Shown in pieces: positions 1-6,658 of a stretch of 64,000 nt of DNA. The stretch comes from Pararhizobium sp. A13. Its GTDB lineage: Bacteria; Pseudomonadota; Alphaproteobacteria; Rhizobiales; Rhizobiaceae. The position numbers were made by a program, and so were the translations under genes. The stretch's first letter is position 1. Every line of letters starts with the position of its first letter. A model generated the notes under the pieces. That model saw only the letters and a list, made by a program, of their open reading frames with translations, made no database searches and was not told the DNA's origin. Location of the stretch: NCBI RefSeq assembly GCF_040126305.1, contig NZ_CP149510.1:2429001-2493000 (forward strand), written 5' to 3'.

Positions 1-116
1 GTGTCGAGGACGGTGGTCAACAGCGCTTCATTCAGCCGGTTGTCGGTCTGCTTCGACAGTTCTTTCAGAATGACCAGGCGCGCATCCTTGGTCAGATGCT
101 CGTTAAAATCGCTCAT
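1..116 (-). CDS. Phage protein, Mu gp25 / VpaChn25_0724-like (partial)
   Basis: Only the first 38 codons are inside the window; the gene continues past base 1. The peptide begins MSDFNEHLTKDARLVILK and goes on with a KQTDNRLNEALL segment, which fits the N-terminus of the small VpaChn25_0724 family of Mu-like phages, usually found next to DUF2730 and DksA-like genes. The ATG overlaps the TGA of the DUF2730 gene by 4 bases (ATGA), so the two are translationally coupled. Its molecular function is not established. The family call rests on a short stretch plus gene order. Confidence 0.7.
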   Translation of the reverse strand, partial: MSDFNEHLTKDARLVILKELSKQTDNRLNEALLTTVLD

Positions 117-478
117 GCAACATCTCTCTTCATCAGGAAGTCCTGCACCTGAAGCACCGTGCGCGAAGTGCTCAATTGGTTCTCTTCCATTCGGCCGAGC
201 TTGCCCGAGAGGTCGGCGATTGCCATCCGCATCTCCATGAAGGCTTTCGCGTCGGGCAGGTGCTTCATCTCGCCTTCGATCGCCTGGGTGCGGCCACCCA
301 GCGCGACGACGGCTTCTGACAGCGCCTCGATCTTGGCGTCGGTCTTCGTCCTGTAGGCGTCCAGTTCGGAGGCCATCTTTTTGGAGGGCGACGAAATCAT
401 CATCCAGATCGAGGAGCCGAGTGAGATCAGCAATGCTGCCAACGTGGCCCATGCCTTGAAGGGTTCGAGGTCATTCAT
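113..478 (-). CDS. DUF2730 family phage protein
   Basis: This 121-residue protein has one N-terminal membrane segment (about residues 9-28) followed by a coiled-coil-prone helical region rich in A, E, K and L. That architecture and its place between a DksA-like zinc-finger gene and a gp25-like gene match DUF2730 of Mu-like phages, a small membrane protein of unknown role near the lysis genes. Its ATG overlaps the stop of the upstream gene by 4 bases and its own stop overlaps the next start by 4, so it belongs to a tightly coupled middle operon. A spanin-like or lysis accessory role is possible but not shown. Confidence 0.75.
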   Translation of the reverse strand: MNDLEPFKAWATLAALLISLGSSIWMMISSPSKKMASELDAYRTKTDAKIEALSEAVVALGGRTQAIEGEMKHLPDAKAFMEMRMAIADLSGKLGRMEENQLSTSRTVLQVQDFLMKRDVA

Positions 479-696
479 CGGTGATATTTCTCGGCTTCAT
501 GAAGCGTCTGGCAATCGATGCAGCGGCACGCAAACGGCGCGGCGAGACGGCGTTCTCGGGAGATCGGCACATCGCACTCTATGCAAATGGCCGATCCGGG
601 TTGCTTGAGCGCGACGGCGGCATCAGCAATGCCGGCGTCGCGCTCCTGGTCCGCCCGTTCGGCGGCAAGGTCAAAGGCAGCGTTCGAAAGGTTCAT
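475..696 (-). CDS. DksA/TraR-type C4 zinc-finger phage protein
   Basis: This 73-residue protein has the four-cysteine finger of the TraR/DksA family: CIEC near residue 38, then a PISRERR segment, then CRCIDC. As in phage and plasmid TraR proteins, it lacks the long coiled coil of DksA. Family members bind the RNA polymerase secondary channel and mimic DksA plus ppGpp; whether this one does so is inference. It overlaps both neighbours by 4 bases (ATGA) within the endolysin-holin operon, the usual place for such genes in Mu-like phages. Confidence 0.85.
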   Translation of the reverse strand: MNLSNAAFDLAAERADQERDAGIADAAVALKQPGSAICIECDVPISRERRLAAPFACRCIDCQTLHEAEKYHR

Positions 697-1052
697 TTCG
701 GGTCGGCTCGAATGCGGTTAGAGGAAACCAGATCACGGCCCGTCGCTGCCTGCAGGGTGAGAATGTGCGGTTCGAGGAACGTCTGAATGTCATCGCGCGT
801 GTTGAGATCGAAGCGCTTCAGGGCGTCGGGAACTGACCGCGAGACGTAGTCGATGGCGTCATCGAGCGAGCCGCCCGGAAGCAGCAAAAGCTTTGCACCA
901 TTGCCGAGAGCAGACTGAAGCGCGTCCTTGTGCTTGGCGTCGATCTGAATGCCGGTCCAGCGGCTGAACAGCGTGCAGAAGGCGGCGATGACGGTGACGA
1001 TCGCCATGTCGAGAAGTGGCGGCAGAACCTGAGTGAGCAGGATTTCCTTCAT
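693..1052 (-). CDS. Holin-like phage membrane protein
   Basis: This 119-residue protein starts with one strong transmembrane helix (about residues 8-29, LLDMAIVTVIAAFCTLFSRW) and continues with a soluble tail rich in A, D and L. Size, single N-terminal membrane span and position directly after an endolysin gene (2-base gap) suggest a holin or holin-like protein of the LL-H type. It would permeabilise the inner membrane so the endolysin can reach peptidoglycan. No holin sequence motif is diagnostic, so the call is mostly positional. Confidence 0.6.
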   Translation of the reverse strand: MKEILLTQVLPPLLDMAIVTVIAAFCTLFSRWTGIQIDAKHKDALQSALGNGAKLLLLPGGSLDDAIDYVSRSVPDALKRFDLNTRDDIQTFLEPHILTLQAATGRDLVSSNRIRADPK

Positions 1053-1054
1053 GG

Positions 1055-1891
1055 TCAGTCCTTTGATTGGAAGGGTTCGAGTGCTTTGGCAGTGTTCCGA
1101 CCGACGATGCCGTCGACGGTGAGGCCGCGAGAGCGCTGGAAGGTTTTGACCGCAGCTTCGGTACCGGGACCGAAATTGCCGTCGATGGTGAGGAGGTAGT
1201 GGCCGGCGGCAGCAAGGGCGCGCTGCAGCTCGACGACCAGGTCGCTTTCATGGCCGCGCCGCAAGACGACGAAATCCTGTTCGGTCGCGATCCTGTCGCC
1301 CACGATGACAGCGACGAGCTGCTTTGCCTTGGCGAGATACTTGGCGCGGTCGGCAAGGCCATTTCGCCCGCCGTTCACGACCTTGGTGACGGCGACCAGG
1401 TCATCGCGATCGGCGAGCTTGTTGAGGCCCTTGGTCGCCCAAAAAAAGAATGCCGCCCAGGCCGCCCAGGGGAACAGCGCCACAAGATGCGGTTGCTGTT
1501 CGAAGTCGGGGCAGTCAGGAATGAAAGCCCGTAGCCAGGCGGTAAAATTGCGGTAGTTGTCGCGGCCGGTCAGCTGGATCGGACCACGCCCCTTGAAGCG
1601 CACGCCGTCACCCTTGCGGGTATTGCCGAGATCGGCCCGGCCTTCATAGGCAGCACCCGAGGCATATTCTTCCGTGGTGCTGAAGCCGTCGCTCTCATGG
1701 CCGAGCTGCGCCAGGAGGTGCGCGATCCGCACTGCCGTGGTCACCGCGAACTGTTCGAACAGCTGAGGCAGAAGTGGTGCGAAGGATGCAATGATCTCGG
1801 CCTGACGCCGTGCCTTGAAGGCAGACAGTTTCGGCGCGATCGCCCTCAGGACGGACGCATCGATCCGACTGGCAAGGGAAGTACCCGGCAT
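1055..1891 (-). CDS. GH19-family endolysin with C-terminal peptidoglycan-binding domain
   Basis: This 278-residue lysozyme-like protein has two domains. Residues about 50-170 carry the chitinase-class GH19 signature: AHLLAQLGHESDGF with the catalytic Glu, then FKGRGPIQLTGRDNY, then the W/F-rich segment before the VTKVVNGG motif. Residues about 205-272 form a PG_binding_1 repeat (LQRALAAAGHY, then GTEAAVKTFQRSRGL). It degrades peptidoglycan at the end of the lytic cycle. There is no signal peptide, so it needs the adjacent holin. A candidate Mor/C operator lies 63-82 bases upstream of the ATG, so this gene probably starts the middle operon. Confidence 0.9.
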   Translation of the reverse strand: MPGTSLASRIDASVLRAIAPKLSAFKARRQAEIIASFAPLLPQLFEQFAVTTAVRIAHLLAQLGHESDGFSTTEEYASGAAYEGRADLGNTRKGDGVRFKGRGPIQLTGRDNYRNFTAWLRAFIPDCPDFEQQPHLVALFPWAAWAAFFFWATKGLNKLADRDDLVAVTKVVNGGRNGLADRAKYLAKAKQLVAVIVGDRIATEQDFVVLRRGHESDLVVELQRALAAAGHYLLTIDGNFGPGTEAAVKTFQRSRGLTVDGIVGRNTAKALEPFQSKD

Positions 1892-1953
1892 ATTTCTGGC
1901 CCCAACGTGCAGTGAGTGTGGGGCGACAATGGGGAGTTTTCAGAAGGGGAAAC

Positions 1954-1973
1954 AGCCGCAAGGGTTTGTGGCT
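1954..1973 (-). promoter_or_regulatory. Candidate Mor/C-type operator upstream of the endolysin
   Basis: The dyad AGCCGCAA-GGGT-TTGTGGCT has arms matching in 7 of 8 positions. It overlaps the mor stop codon and precedes the endolysin gene. The same core (CACAA-GGGT-(T/C)TGTGG) recurs at 16756-16775 upstream of a decayed phage protease gene. Mu Mor and C bind imperfect dyads upstream of middle and late promoters, so a role as activator site is inferred. Confidence 0.5.
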
Positions 1974-2325
1974 AAGAGCCGAAGAAGCTCAACTGGCGAT
2001 CGTCGCGGACTTTCAACCAACCTCGAACGGCTACATCGCTGACGTGAAGGTGGCGAGCGATCGCGTTCACCGTCCAACCTTTATCCTTAAAACTGCGAGC
2101 GATAAAGGGCTTTGCAAGCGGGATGCGCAGCGAGCCGGAACCGAGACGTGCTGCAAGTCGCATGTGGGCCTCAGCGCCGATCAGCTGCGTAACCGGAGAT
2201 CGGTCCTGTGGCCGCTCGGAAAGGTAGGCATAGCTTCCGCCGAAGGCGAGAAGGAAACGGATGCCGAGGTCCTCGCCGAGCGTATCGATGTAGGGCTGGA
2301 TATGTGCAGGGACCTTGTTCGTCAT
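1972..2325 (-). CDS. mor: Mor-like middle-transcription activator
   Basis: This 117-residue protein resembles Mu Mor/C activators. It has an N-terminal dimerisation-like part (YIDTLGEDLGIRFLLAFGGSYAYL), a middle GSGSLRIPLAKPFIAR strand region, and a C-terminal helix-turn-helix (KGWTVNAIARHLHVSDVAVRGWL, about residues 80-103). Mor is made early and switches on the middle promoter. The gene is the last of the early operon and directly precedes the endolysin operon with its dyad, exactly where Mu places mor. The start overlaps the preceding stop by 4 bases. Confidence 0.8.
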   Translation of the reverse strand: MTNKVPAHIQPYIDTLGEDLGIRFLLAFGGSYAYLSERPQDRSPVTQLIGAEAHMRLAARLGSGSLRIPLAKPFIARSFKDKGWTVNAIARHLHVSDVAVRGWLKVRDDRQLSFFGS

Positions 2326-2519
2326 GAGCGCGGCGCCTTGCCATAAACCGCCGCTTCAAGCTGCATCTGCTTGGCAGTGAGAAGTGCGACCTTCTGCTGT
2401 GTCCGTATCCGCGAATGCGCATCCATGCGCACGGTTCGAAGGCGCTTCAAAAGCGCTTCACGCTTCGCCGTGATCTCGGCAAGTTCGGTGCGGACAAACA
2501 GCGGAAGGGCTTTAGCCAT
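2322..2519 (-). CDS. Small phage protein of unknown function (65 aa)
   Basis: This basic, helical 65-residue protein starts MAKALPLFVRTELAEITAKR and is rich in K, R, A and Q with no cysteines or membrane segments. It lies between gemA (8-base overlap) and mor (4-base overlap), a slot where Mu-like phages carry short uncharacterised genes. A GTG two codons upstream (2525) is an alternative start; I chose the ATG because AGGT sits 4-7 bases before it. I do not recognise a family. Confidence 0.6.
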   Translation of the reverse strand: MAKALPLFVRTELAEITAKREALLKRLRTVRMDAHSRIRTQQKVALLTAKQMQLEAAVYGKAPRS

Positions 2520-3171
2520 CGGCACCTATCGCCACCTTCCGTTCGCGGATGCGCCGGCCGAATTCATTCATGACCGGTATCCACTCAGCGGCCGACAGCT
2601 CGCGGCCGGCGACGTGGGTGCCAACAATGCCGACCACGGCTTGCCAGAACGCTTGCGAGATCGCGCCTTGCTCCGAGCCCACCAGGAGGACCCATTGTGC
2701 CCTAGCGATCTTATAGCCATCGGCGCGAGCAAAGGCCGGTGTGAGTTTGCCGACCGACCAGTCAACGCCTGCCTCGCGAGCGATCCAGGCTTTGATCGCC
2801 TCGATCACCTTGGTGGCGTCCTCGGCGTATTTCATGAAGCGGGTGTGGTCGATGCCGGACTGTCGCCTTACAAACGCCAGCAGCGCGGCGTCGTCGCGGT
2901 TCTCGACAATCCCGAGATTGTAGGCGGCAATCCATAGCGCCTGCAGTTTCGACGCGAATTTACCTGTTAGCTTTTGCCGGCCGTCCGGCCGGCGCTCAAC
3001 CGGCCGGAAGCCTTCGCGACGGAACGCCGATATCACTATCTGACGTTCGTCCTCGGTCATATCCTTGGCGGATGTCTTGCCGGTGATGATGTGCAGCTTT
3101 GCGCGGTAGGTGTCATCGTCGAGGCCGAGCTGCTTCTTTGCGACATGTAGGGCGGCGATGGAGGAAGTCAT
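2512..3171 (-). CDS. gemA: GemA-family regulatory protein (Mu gp16, DUF1018)
   Basis: This 219-residue protein carries the DUF1018/GemA signature in its first 60 residues: IAALHVAKKQLGLDDDTYR, then LHIITGKTSAKDMTEDE, then the FRREGF segment. A second conserved part follows near residues 75-140 (KLQALWIAAYNLGIVENRD, then FVRRQSGIDHTRFM). In Mu, GemA (E16) is an early protein reported to affect host gene expression and DNA relaxation. Here it sits between a Cys-containing 90-residue protein (ATGA overlap) and the gene before mor. The C-terminal ~60 residues are more variable. Confidence 0.9.
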   Translation of the reverse strand: MTSSIAALHVAKKQLGLDDDTYRAKLHIITGKTSAKDMTEDERQIVISAFRREGFRPVERRPDGRQKLTGKFASKLQALWIAAYNLGIVENRDDAALLAFVRRQSGIDHTRFMKYAEDATKVIEAIKAWIAREAGVDWSVGKLTPAFARADGYKIARAQWVLLVGSEQGAISQAFWQAVVGIVGTHVAGRELSAAEWIPVMNEFGRRIRERKVAIGADG

Positions 3172-3440
3172 AACAGCCTCCTGCTGGTCGTTTCTCGGGC
3201 GACGTGGTCGGCCTGGACGATTTCGAGATCAAGGAGGATGGCGGCTGTATTCGACGGGCCGGGGCAGGGCAGCAGACTTCCGATGGGCTGGCCTGGCTCA
3301 ACGTAGAAAATGGCGCCGCAATCAAACGACAGCTTTCGGTTCTTTCGGCCTCCCAGCGCAAGACCCCGTTTAGAACCACAGACCGGGCAATTGGATAGCG
3401 CATCGAACTTAGCGATGCGCTTCCGCGTCAGAGTGTCCAT
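3168..3440 (-). CDS. Small Cys-containing phage protein, possible zinc ribbon
   Basis: This 90-residue protein has an N-terminal CPVC knuckle (about residues 18-21) followed by FDCGAIF and LLPCPGP. The spacing allows a zinc-ribbon-like fold, but the second knuckle is not a clean CxxC. It could be a distant counterpart of Mu Com, a small zinc-binding translation regulator, though sequence similarity is weak and the position differs. It overlaps gemA by 4 bases. It is the first early-operon gene after the antisense cargo pair; only 32 bases separate its start from the divergent gene at 3473. Confidence 0.6.
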   Translation of the reverse strand: MDTLTRKRIAKFDALSNCPVCGSKRGLALGGRKNRKLSFDCGAIFYVEPGQPIGSLLPCPGPSNTAAILLDLEIVQADHVARETTSRRLL

Positions 3441-3472
3441 GCTGAGCCTCCGGTTGCTGAGGTTTTCCCGCT

Positions 3473-4321
3473 ATGCCAAAACTTATGGGCGCAGGTAGAG
3501 CGCGTGGGGACACGAGAACGATGAAGCGAATGGGTATTGGATTTGGGTTCTTCGTGCTTCTGGTGGCCGTTGCATTGGGATTGCCGACGATCTTCGGGAT
3601 ACCGCGCGCCGAAGACGGCACGGGCGGCGATCCTTGGCGAAATTACATTTATGATTTCCAGACGTTGATCGGCGGTTTTCTCGCTTTGATCGCGGCCTAC
3701 ATTACGCTGCACCAAATGAAAGAAAGCGACGCCCTGCAAGAAAGGCGTCATCAGCAGCAAATAAGCGCAGTAAACAGACGCGACGTGCTTATTATCGATC
3801 GGTTCGCCAAGGCCTTTTTGCAGTGGTTGCGCCGCGATCTTGATCGGATGCAGGGCGCTCTTGCCGTAGCTACGACCAGTGTCGCGATCAGCCCCGATAT
3901 CGACGCCCAAGCTGTGGAGATCGCCTGGCCCCCCGAATGGGACCAGGTTCGAGCGCACATGACGGAATTTGGCGATGCGTTGAAAGATGTCCGAGAGTAT
4001 TTTGGCGACGGAGTCGTTCGCGTGGGAGACCAACGGCTGATCGACGCGAGTGCTTTGTTCTCGCCGGCCATGTACAACAAATCCCTCTACGTTATTCGGG
4101 CCCTCGATGCCTTTGTTCTCCATGTCGGGAACGTTCAAACTTTTAGAGCGGCCGCGACACGGCCGGTGACGCCGAATTGGTATGATCCGACAATGCTTCA
4201 TTTGCTTGGTGGTGTTTGGCTTGCGTTGCGTGATTTCCTCAACGAAGCCGAGCAATTGGCTGCTGAGATCGCCCCTGTGAACGATCAATTCAATCCGGCT
4301 CACACGACCAGAGTTATTTGA
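3473..4321 (+). CDS. Two-TM membrane protein, prophage cargo paralog 1
   Basis: This 282-residue protein runs antisense to the surrounding phage operon. Two membrane helices lie near residues 17-40 (IGFGFFVLLVAVALGLPTIF) and 57-82 (FQTLIGGFLALIAAYITLHQM). A charged QERRHQQQ linker and a soluble ~190-residue tail follow, with a closing TPNWYDP motif and a helical end. It shares this whole layout with the next gene (WR-x5-FQTL, QM-x-x-S, QE-x-RH, TP-x-WY), so the two are paralogs. No enzyme motif is visible. Start at 3473 has GAGG upstream; an internal ATG at 3521 is an alternative. Superinfection exclusion or another lysogen-expressed trait is a guess from position. Confidence 0.7.
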   Translation: MPKLMGAGRARGDTRTMKRMGIGFGFFVLLVAVALGLPTIFGIPRAEDGTGGDPWRNYIYDFQTLIGGFLALIAAYITLHQMKESDALQERRHQQQISAVNRRDVLIIDRFAKAFLQWLRRDLDRMQGALAVATTSVAISPDIDAQAVEIAWPPEWDQVRAHMTEFGDALKDVREYFGDGVVRVGDQRLIDASALFSPAMYNKSLYVIRALDAFVLHVGNVQTFRAAATRPVTPNWYDPTMLHLLGGVWLALRDFLNEAEQLAAEIAPVNDQFNPAHTTRVI

Positions 4322-4372
4322 CCCGAATCGACCTAGAGTGAGGTCTTTCAACGGCGAAGGGGTTTTGGGGGC

Positions 4373-5092
4373 TTGCCACGTAACGATAACGATCAAAACG
4401 CCGCTCTGATCGCGGGGATAATAATTCTTCTTGTGCTCCTCCTTTTCCCGATTTTCTTCGGCGAGGGCTCCAGTATTTTTGACGGCGAAAGCAATCTTTG
4501 GCGCGAGACCGTGCAGGAATTTCAAACCCTTTTCGCCGGCATTCTCGCGATTGCTGCAGCTTGGGCAACAATCGTGCAGATGCAGAAGAGCGAAGAGAGG
4601 CAGGAGATACGGCATCGCGAAAGTTTCAAGAGCGCCAATCTGCCGAAATATCTCGCCGTAACGCGGCTGTCGGCCGACATTCCGCATAAGTTGCGCATTC
4701 ACGCCGCGAGGATTGACCAATACATGGCGACCATTCCGGCTGGAACTTGGCCCAGTCCAAACAATGAAAATTTGTCGGCGTTTGTATGGGCCGTCTACGC
4801 AGCGCGGGAAATCCATCGGCTCTCGACCGACAGCCACTTCTCCGATTGTGCCAGCTACTTCACGCCGAGACTCTCTGAAAGCCTGCGTGACTGCGTTCAG
4901 TATGGAGAGACGATCACCGCAATGACCCCTGAGCCCAATTTTCTTACGATGTTCCACATTGACGAAAACGGAACGCCCGATTGGTACCATGCCGGCATTA
5001 TTCCGATTTTGGGAGATCTTTCCCAGCAGGCGCAGACGCTCGCTGGCAATATCGACGTATGGGCAAAGTTTATGTTGAGCGAAATTGCGTGA
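4373..5092 (+). CDS. Two-TM membrane protein, prophage cargo paralog 2
   Basis: This 239-residue paralog of the preceding gene begins with TTG after a G-rich stretch. It has membrane helices near residues 10-30 (ALIAGIIILLVLLLFPIFF) and 47-70 (FQTLFAGILAIAAAWATIVQM), the SEERQEIRH linker, a soluble tail and a TPDWYHAG motif near the C-terminus. It lies 51 bases after the first paralog on the same strand, so they are probably co-transcribed. Both are opposite to the phage early operon and would be swept by antisense transcription during lytic growth. Function unknown; no catalytic signature seen. Confidence 0.7.
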   Translation: MPRNDNDQNAALIAGIIILLVLLLFPIFFGEGSSIFDGESNLWRETVQEFQTLFAGILAIAAAWATIVQMQKSEERQEIRHRESFKSANLPKYLAVTRLSADIPHKLRIHAARIDQYMATIPAGTWPSPNNENLSAFVWAVYAAREIHRLSTDSHFSDCASYFTPRLSESLRDCVQYGETITAMTPEPNFLTMFHIDENGTPDWYHAGIIPILGDLSQQAQTLAGNIDVWAKFMLSEIA

Positions 5093-5132
5093 TGTTCCGA
5101 ACATGTCGGTTTTTGACGAAACGGAGATCATG

Positions 5133-5786
5133 TCACGCCCTCGCCATATCGATAGTGATGGCGCGCCATTCATCAGTCAGGTTCTCGCGCTGATAGAACC
5201 GAACATATTCCTTGCTGCCAGTGACGCGGATGGCATCGCGGATGGCTTCCATGGCGCGCTGCCATCGTGCGTCCGTGATCTCCAGGCGAAGCAACATGAA
5301 CACGTCGGAGCGTGAGACCTGGCCTTCCTTGTCGGTGTTGAAGGCTCGCATGACGATCGCCTGGATTTCCTCGCGGCTGTCGGCTGACCATTCCGTCAGG
5401 CACTCGTTTATGAGCGCCTTGGCAATCTGCAGCTCCGGGCCGAAGTCGATCAGGTCGGCTACCTGCACCTGGACTTTCATCAGGCCGTCATAGGTCTGAT
5501 AGGTGCGGTTGCCCTTTTTGCCGCCGATCTTCGCGTCGTATTTCTCGGCGAGGATCGTATCGAGCGCCGTCAAGTCGGCTGCGGTATGGCCCTTGAACCG
5601 GCTGACCTGCGCCGACAATGCGGAGGCAAAGGCGATGCAGGTGCGAACGGTCTGATCTTCCAGCTTGGCCTCGGCCTTGACGCGGCCGATGGGGTCGAGC
5701 CCGCCCTTCGCGTTCTGCATGAATTCCTTGCCGTTCACGATCGTGATGCCGGCGGCGGGCTTTTCCTCGAGGATGACTGCGTCCAT
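5133..5786 (-). CDS. DUF3164 family phage protein
   Basis: This 217-residue protein matches DUF3164, an early-operon family of Mu-like phages. Recognisable parts are the GGLDPIGRVK start, FKGHTAADLTALDTILAEKY, then KGNRTYQTYDGLMKVQVQVAD, and a long region on DNA-binding-like helices ending in the REEIQAIVMRAFNTDKEGQVSRSDV and ITDARWQRAMEAI segments. The ATG at 5786 was chosen because family members start just before this segment. No function is established. Its stop lies 40 bases from the end of the antisense cargo pair, which marks one edge of that insertion. Confidence 0.85.
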   Translation of the reverse strand: MDAVILEEKPAAGITIVNGKEFMQNAKGGLDPIGRVKAEAKLEDQTVRTCIAFASALSAQVSRFKGHTAADLTALDTILAEKYDAKIGGKKGNRTYQTYDGLMKVQVQVADLIDFGPELQIAKALINECLTEWSADSREEIQAIVMRAFNTDKEGQVSRSDVFMLLRLEITDARWQRAMEAIRDAIRVTGSKEYVRFYQRENLTDEWRAITIDMARA

Positions 5787-5790
5787 GGTT

Positions 5791-6084
5791 TCAACCTTTC
5801 GCTTGTTTCTGTGTGGCCCGCGCACGGCGCAGGCCCTTGGCGGCGGCGACAAGGGCGGCAAGCGCCGGCTTCTCGTCGCGGGATTGGTGGGCATTCTCGA
5901 CGCGGGTAATCGCCCGCGTCACGTTGTTGATTGCCCTCTCGACGGCCACGTCGAGAGAGCGGGTGGCGAGGTGCCGGGTGCGCAGCTCGGCAAGGCGCTG
6001 GGCAAGCAGGATGTCAATTTCCGGGCCGAGTGACGCCATGGCGTCGCCGATCGGGAGCTGCACCTTGAGTTCCACCGTCTTCAT
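5791..6084 (-). CDS. Phage early protein of unknown function (97 aa)
   Basis: This 97-residue protein is helical and rich in A, R and L, with no cysteines and no membrane span. Its middle (LAQRLAELRTRHLATRSLDVAVERAINNV) looks like an amphipathic helix pair. It overlaps the upstream gene by 4 bases and ends 4 bases before the DUF3164 start. I do not recognise a family; it is kept because of coupling within the operon. Confidence 0.6.
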   Translation of the reverse strand: MKTVELKVQLPIGDAMASLGPEIDILLAQRLAELRTRHLATRSLDVAVERAINNVTRAITRVENAHQSRDEKPALAALVAAAKGLRRARATQKQAKG

Positions 6085-6359
6085 GCCGCGTCGCCACCGT
6101 CGTCGGAGCGTGGCACCAGCACGATCCGGGTGGGAAACCGAAGGATCGTGGCCTCATCCGGGTATGCCTGTTCCTCGCCCATCCTGATGCGGGCGAGATG
6201 CAGGTCGTCTTCGAGCAGCTCGGCAAGCTCGATGAAGGTATTGAGCCGCTGCAGGAGCTTCGGCTTCGTGATGGCCGGCGCGATGACAGCGAAAAGCCGC
6301 ATCGCTTTCACCTCCTCGCGGGTTCGCCGGATTTCATCGGAGAGAAGCATGCCGGTCAT
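6081..6359 (-). CDS. Phage early protein of unknown function (92 aa)
   Basis: This 92-residue protein is mostly helical in its first 60 residues (SDEIRRTREEVKAMRLFAV, then LLQRLNTFIELAELLEDDL) and ends in a short beta-prone tail (ILRFPTRIVLVPR). It overlaps both neighbours by 4 bases with ATGA junctions, which supports it as a real gene of the operon downstream of the MuB-type ATPase. No family recognised. Confidence 0.6.
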   Translation of the reverse strand: MTGMLLSDEIRRTREEVKAMRLFAVIAPAITKPKLLQRLNTFIELAELLEDDLHLARIRMGEEQAYPDEATILRFPTRIVLVPRSDDGGDAA

Positions 6360-6658
6360 GACCTCCTCCCGAAATCAGGTGTGATCACCTTGCCTTCAGG
6401 ATCGAAGATCATTTCGTCCATCAGGCCAACGGCCCCCTGGTCGAGTAAGGTCGCGGCCTGCTGGTGGCCGTCTGCCAGACGGAACACGTTAAGCTCTTGC
6501 TCCATGCTCAGGGCGAGGCTGCGAACCGCACGCAGCCTCAAGATGAGGGCACGGCAATCGTCGCCATCCATTTCGATTCCGTCGCCATGGTAGTGAGGCT
6601 CGAACTCGCCAAGGATATCCGTGAGGCGGTCGCTGACCTTTGGAAGTGCCTGGCTCAT
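6356..6658 (-). CDS. Phage early protein of unknown function (100 aa)
   Basis: This 100-residue acidic protein starts MSQALPKVSDRLTDILGEFE. It contains a RALILRLRAVRSLALSMEQELN helix and a HQQAATLL segment. Its ATG overlaps the stop of the MuB-type gene by 4 bases and its stop overlaps the next start, so it is translated with them. No motif points to a function. Confidence 0.6.
   Translation of the reverse strand: MSQALPKVSDRLTDILGEFEPHYHGDGIEMDGDDCRALILRLRAVRSLALSMEQELNVFRLADGHQQAATLLDQGAVGLMDEMIFDPEGKVITPDFGRRS

Noticed and set aside
3168..3440. Assignment of the Cys-containing 90-residue protein as Mu Com
   Set aside because: Only one clear CxxC knuckle, and it is not next to a mom-like modification gene.
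3428..5173. A 581-codon open frame on the minus strand spanning the two cargo genes
   Set aside because: It is a shadow: the plus-strand frames have membrane helices, paralogy to each other and plausible starts, while the minus frame is Arg/Cys-rich with no motif.
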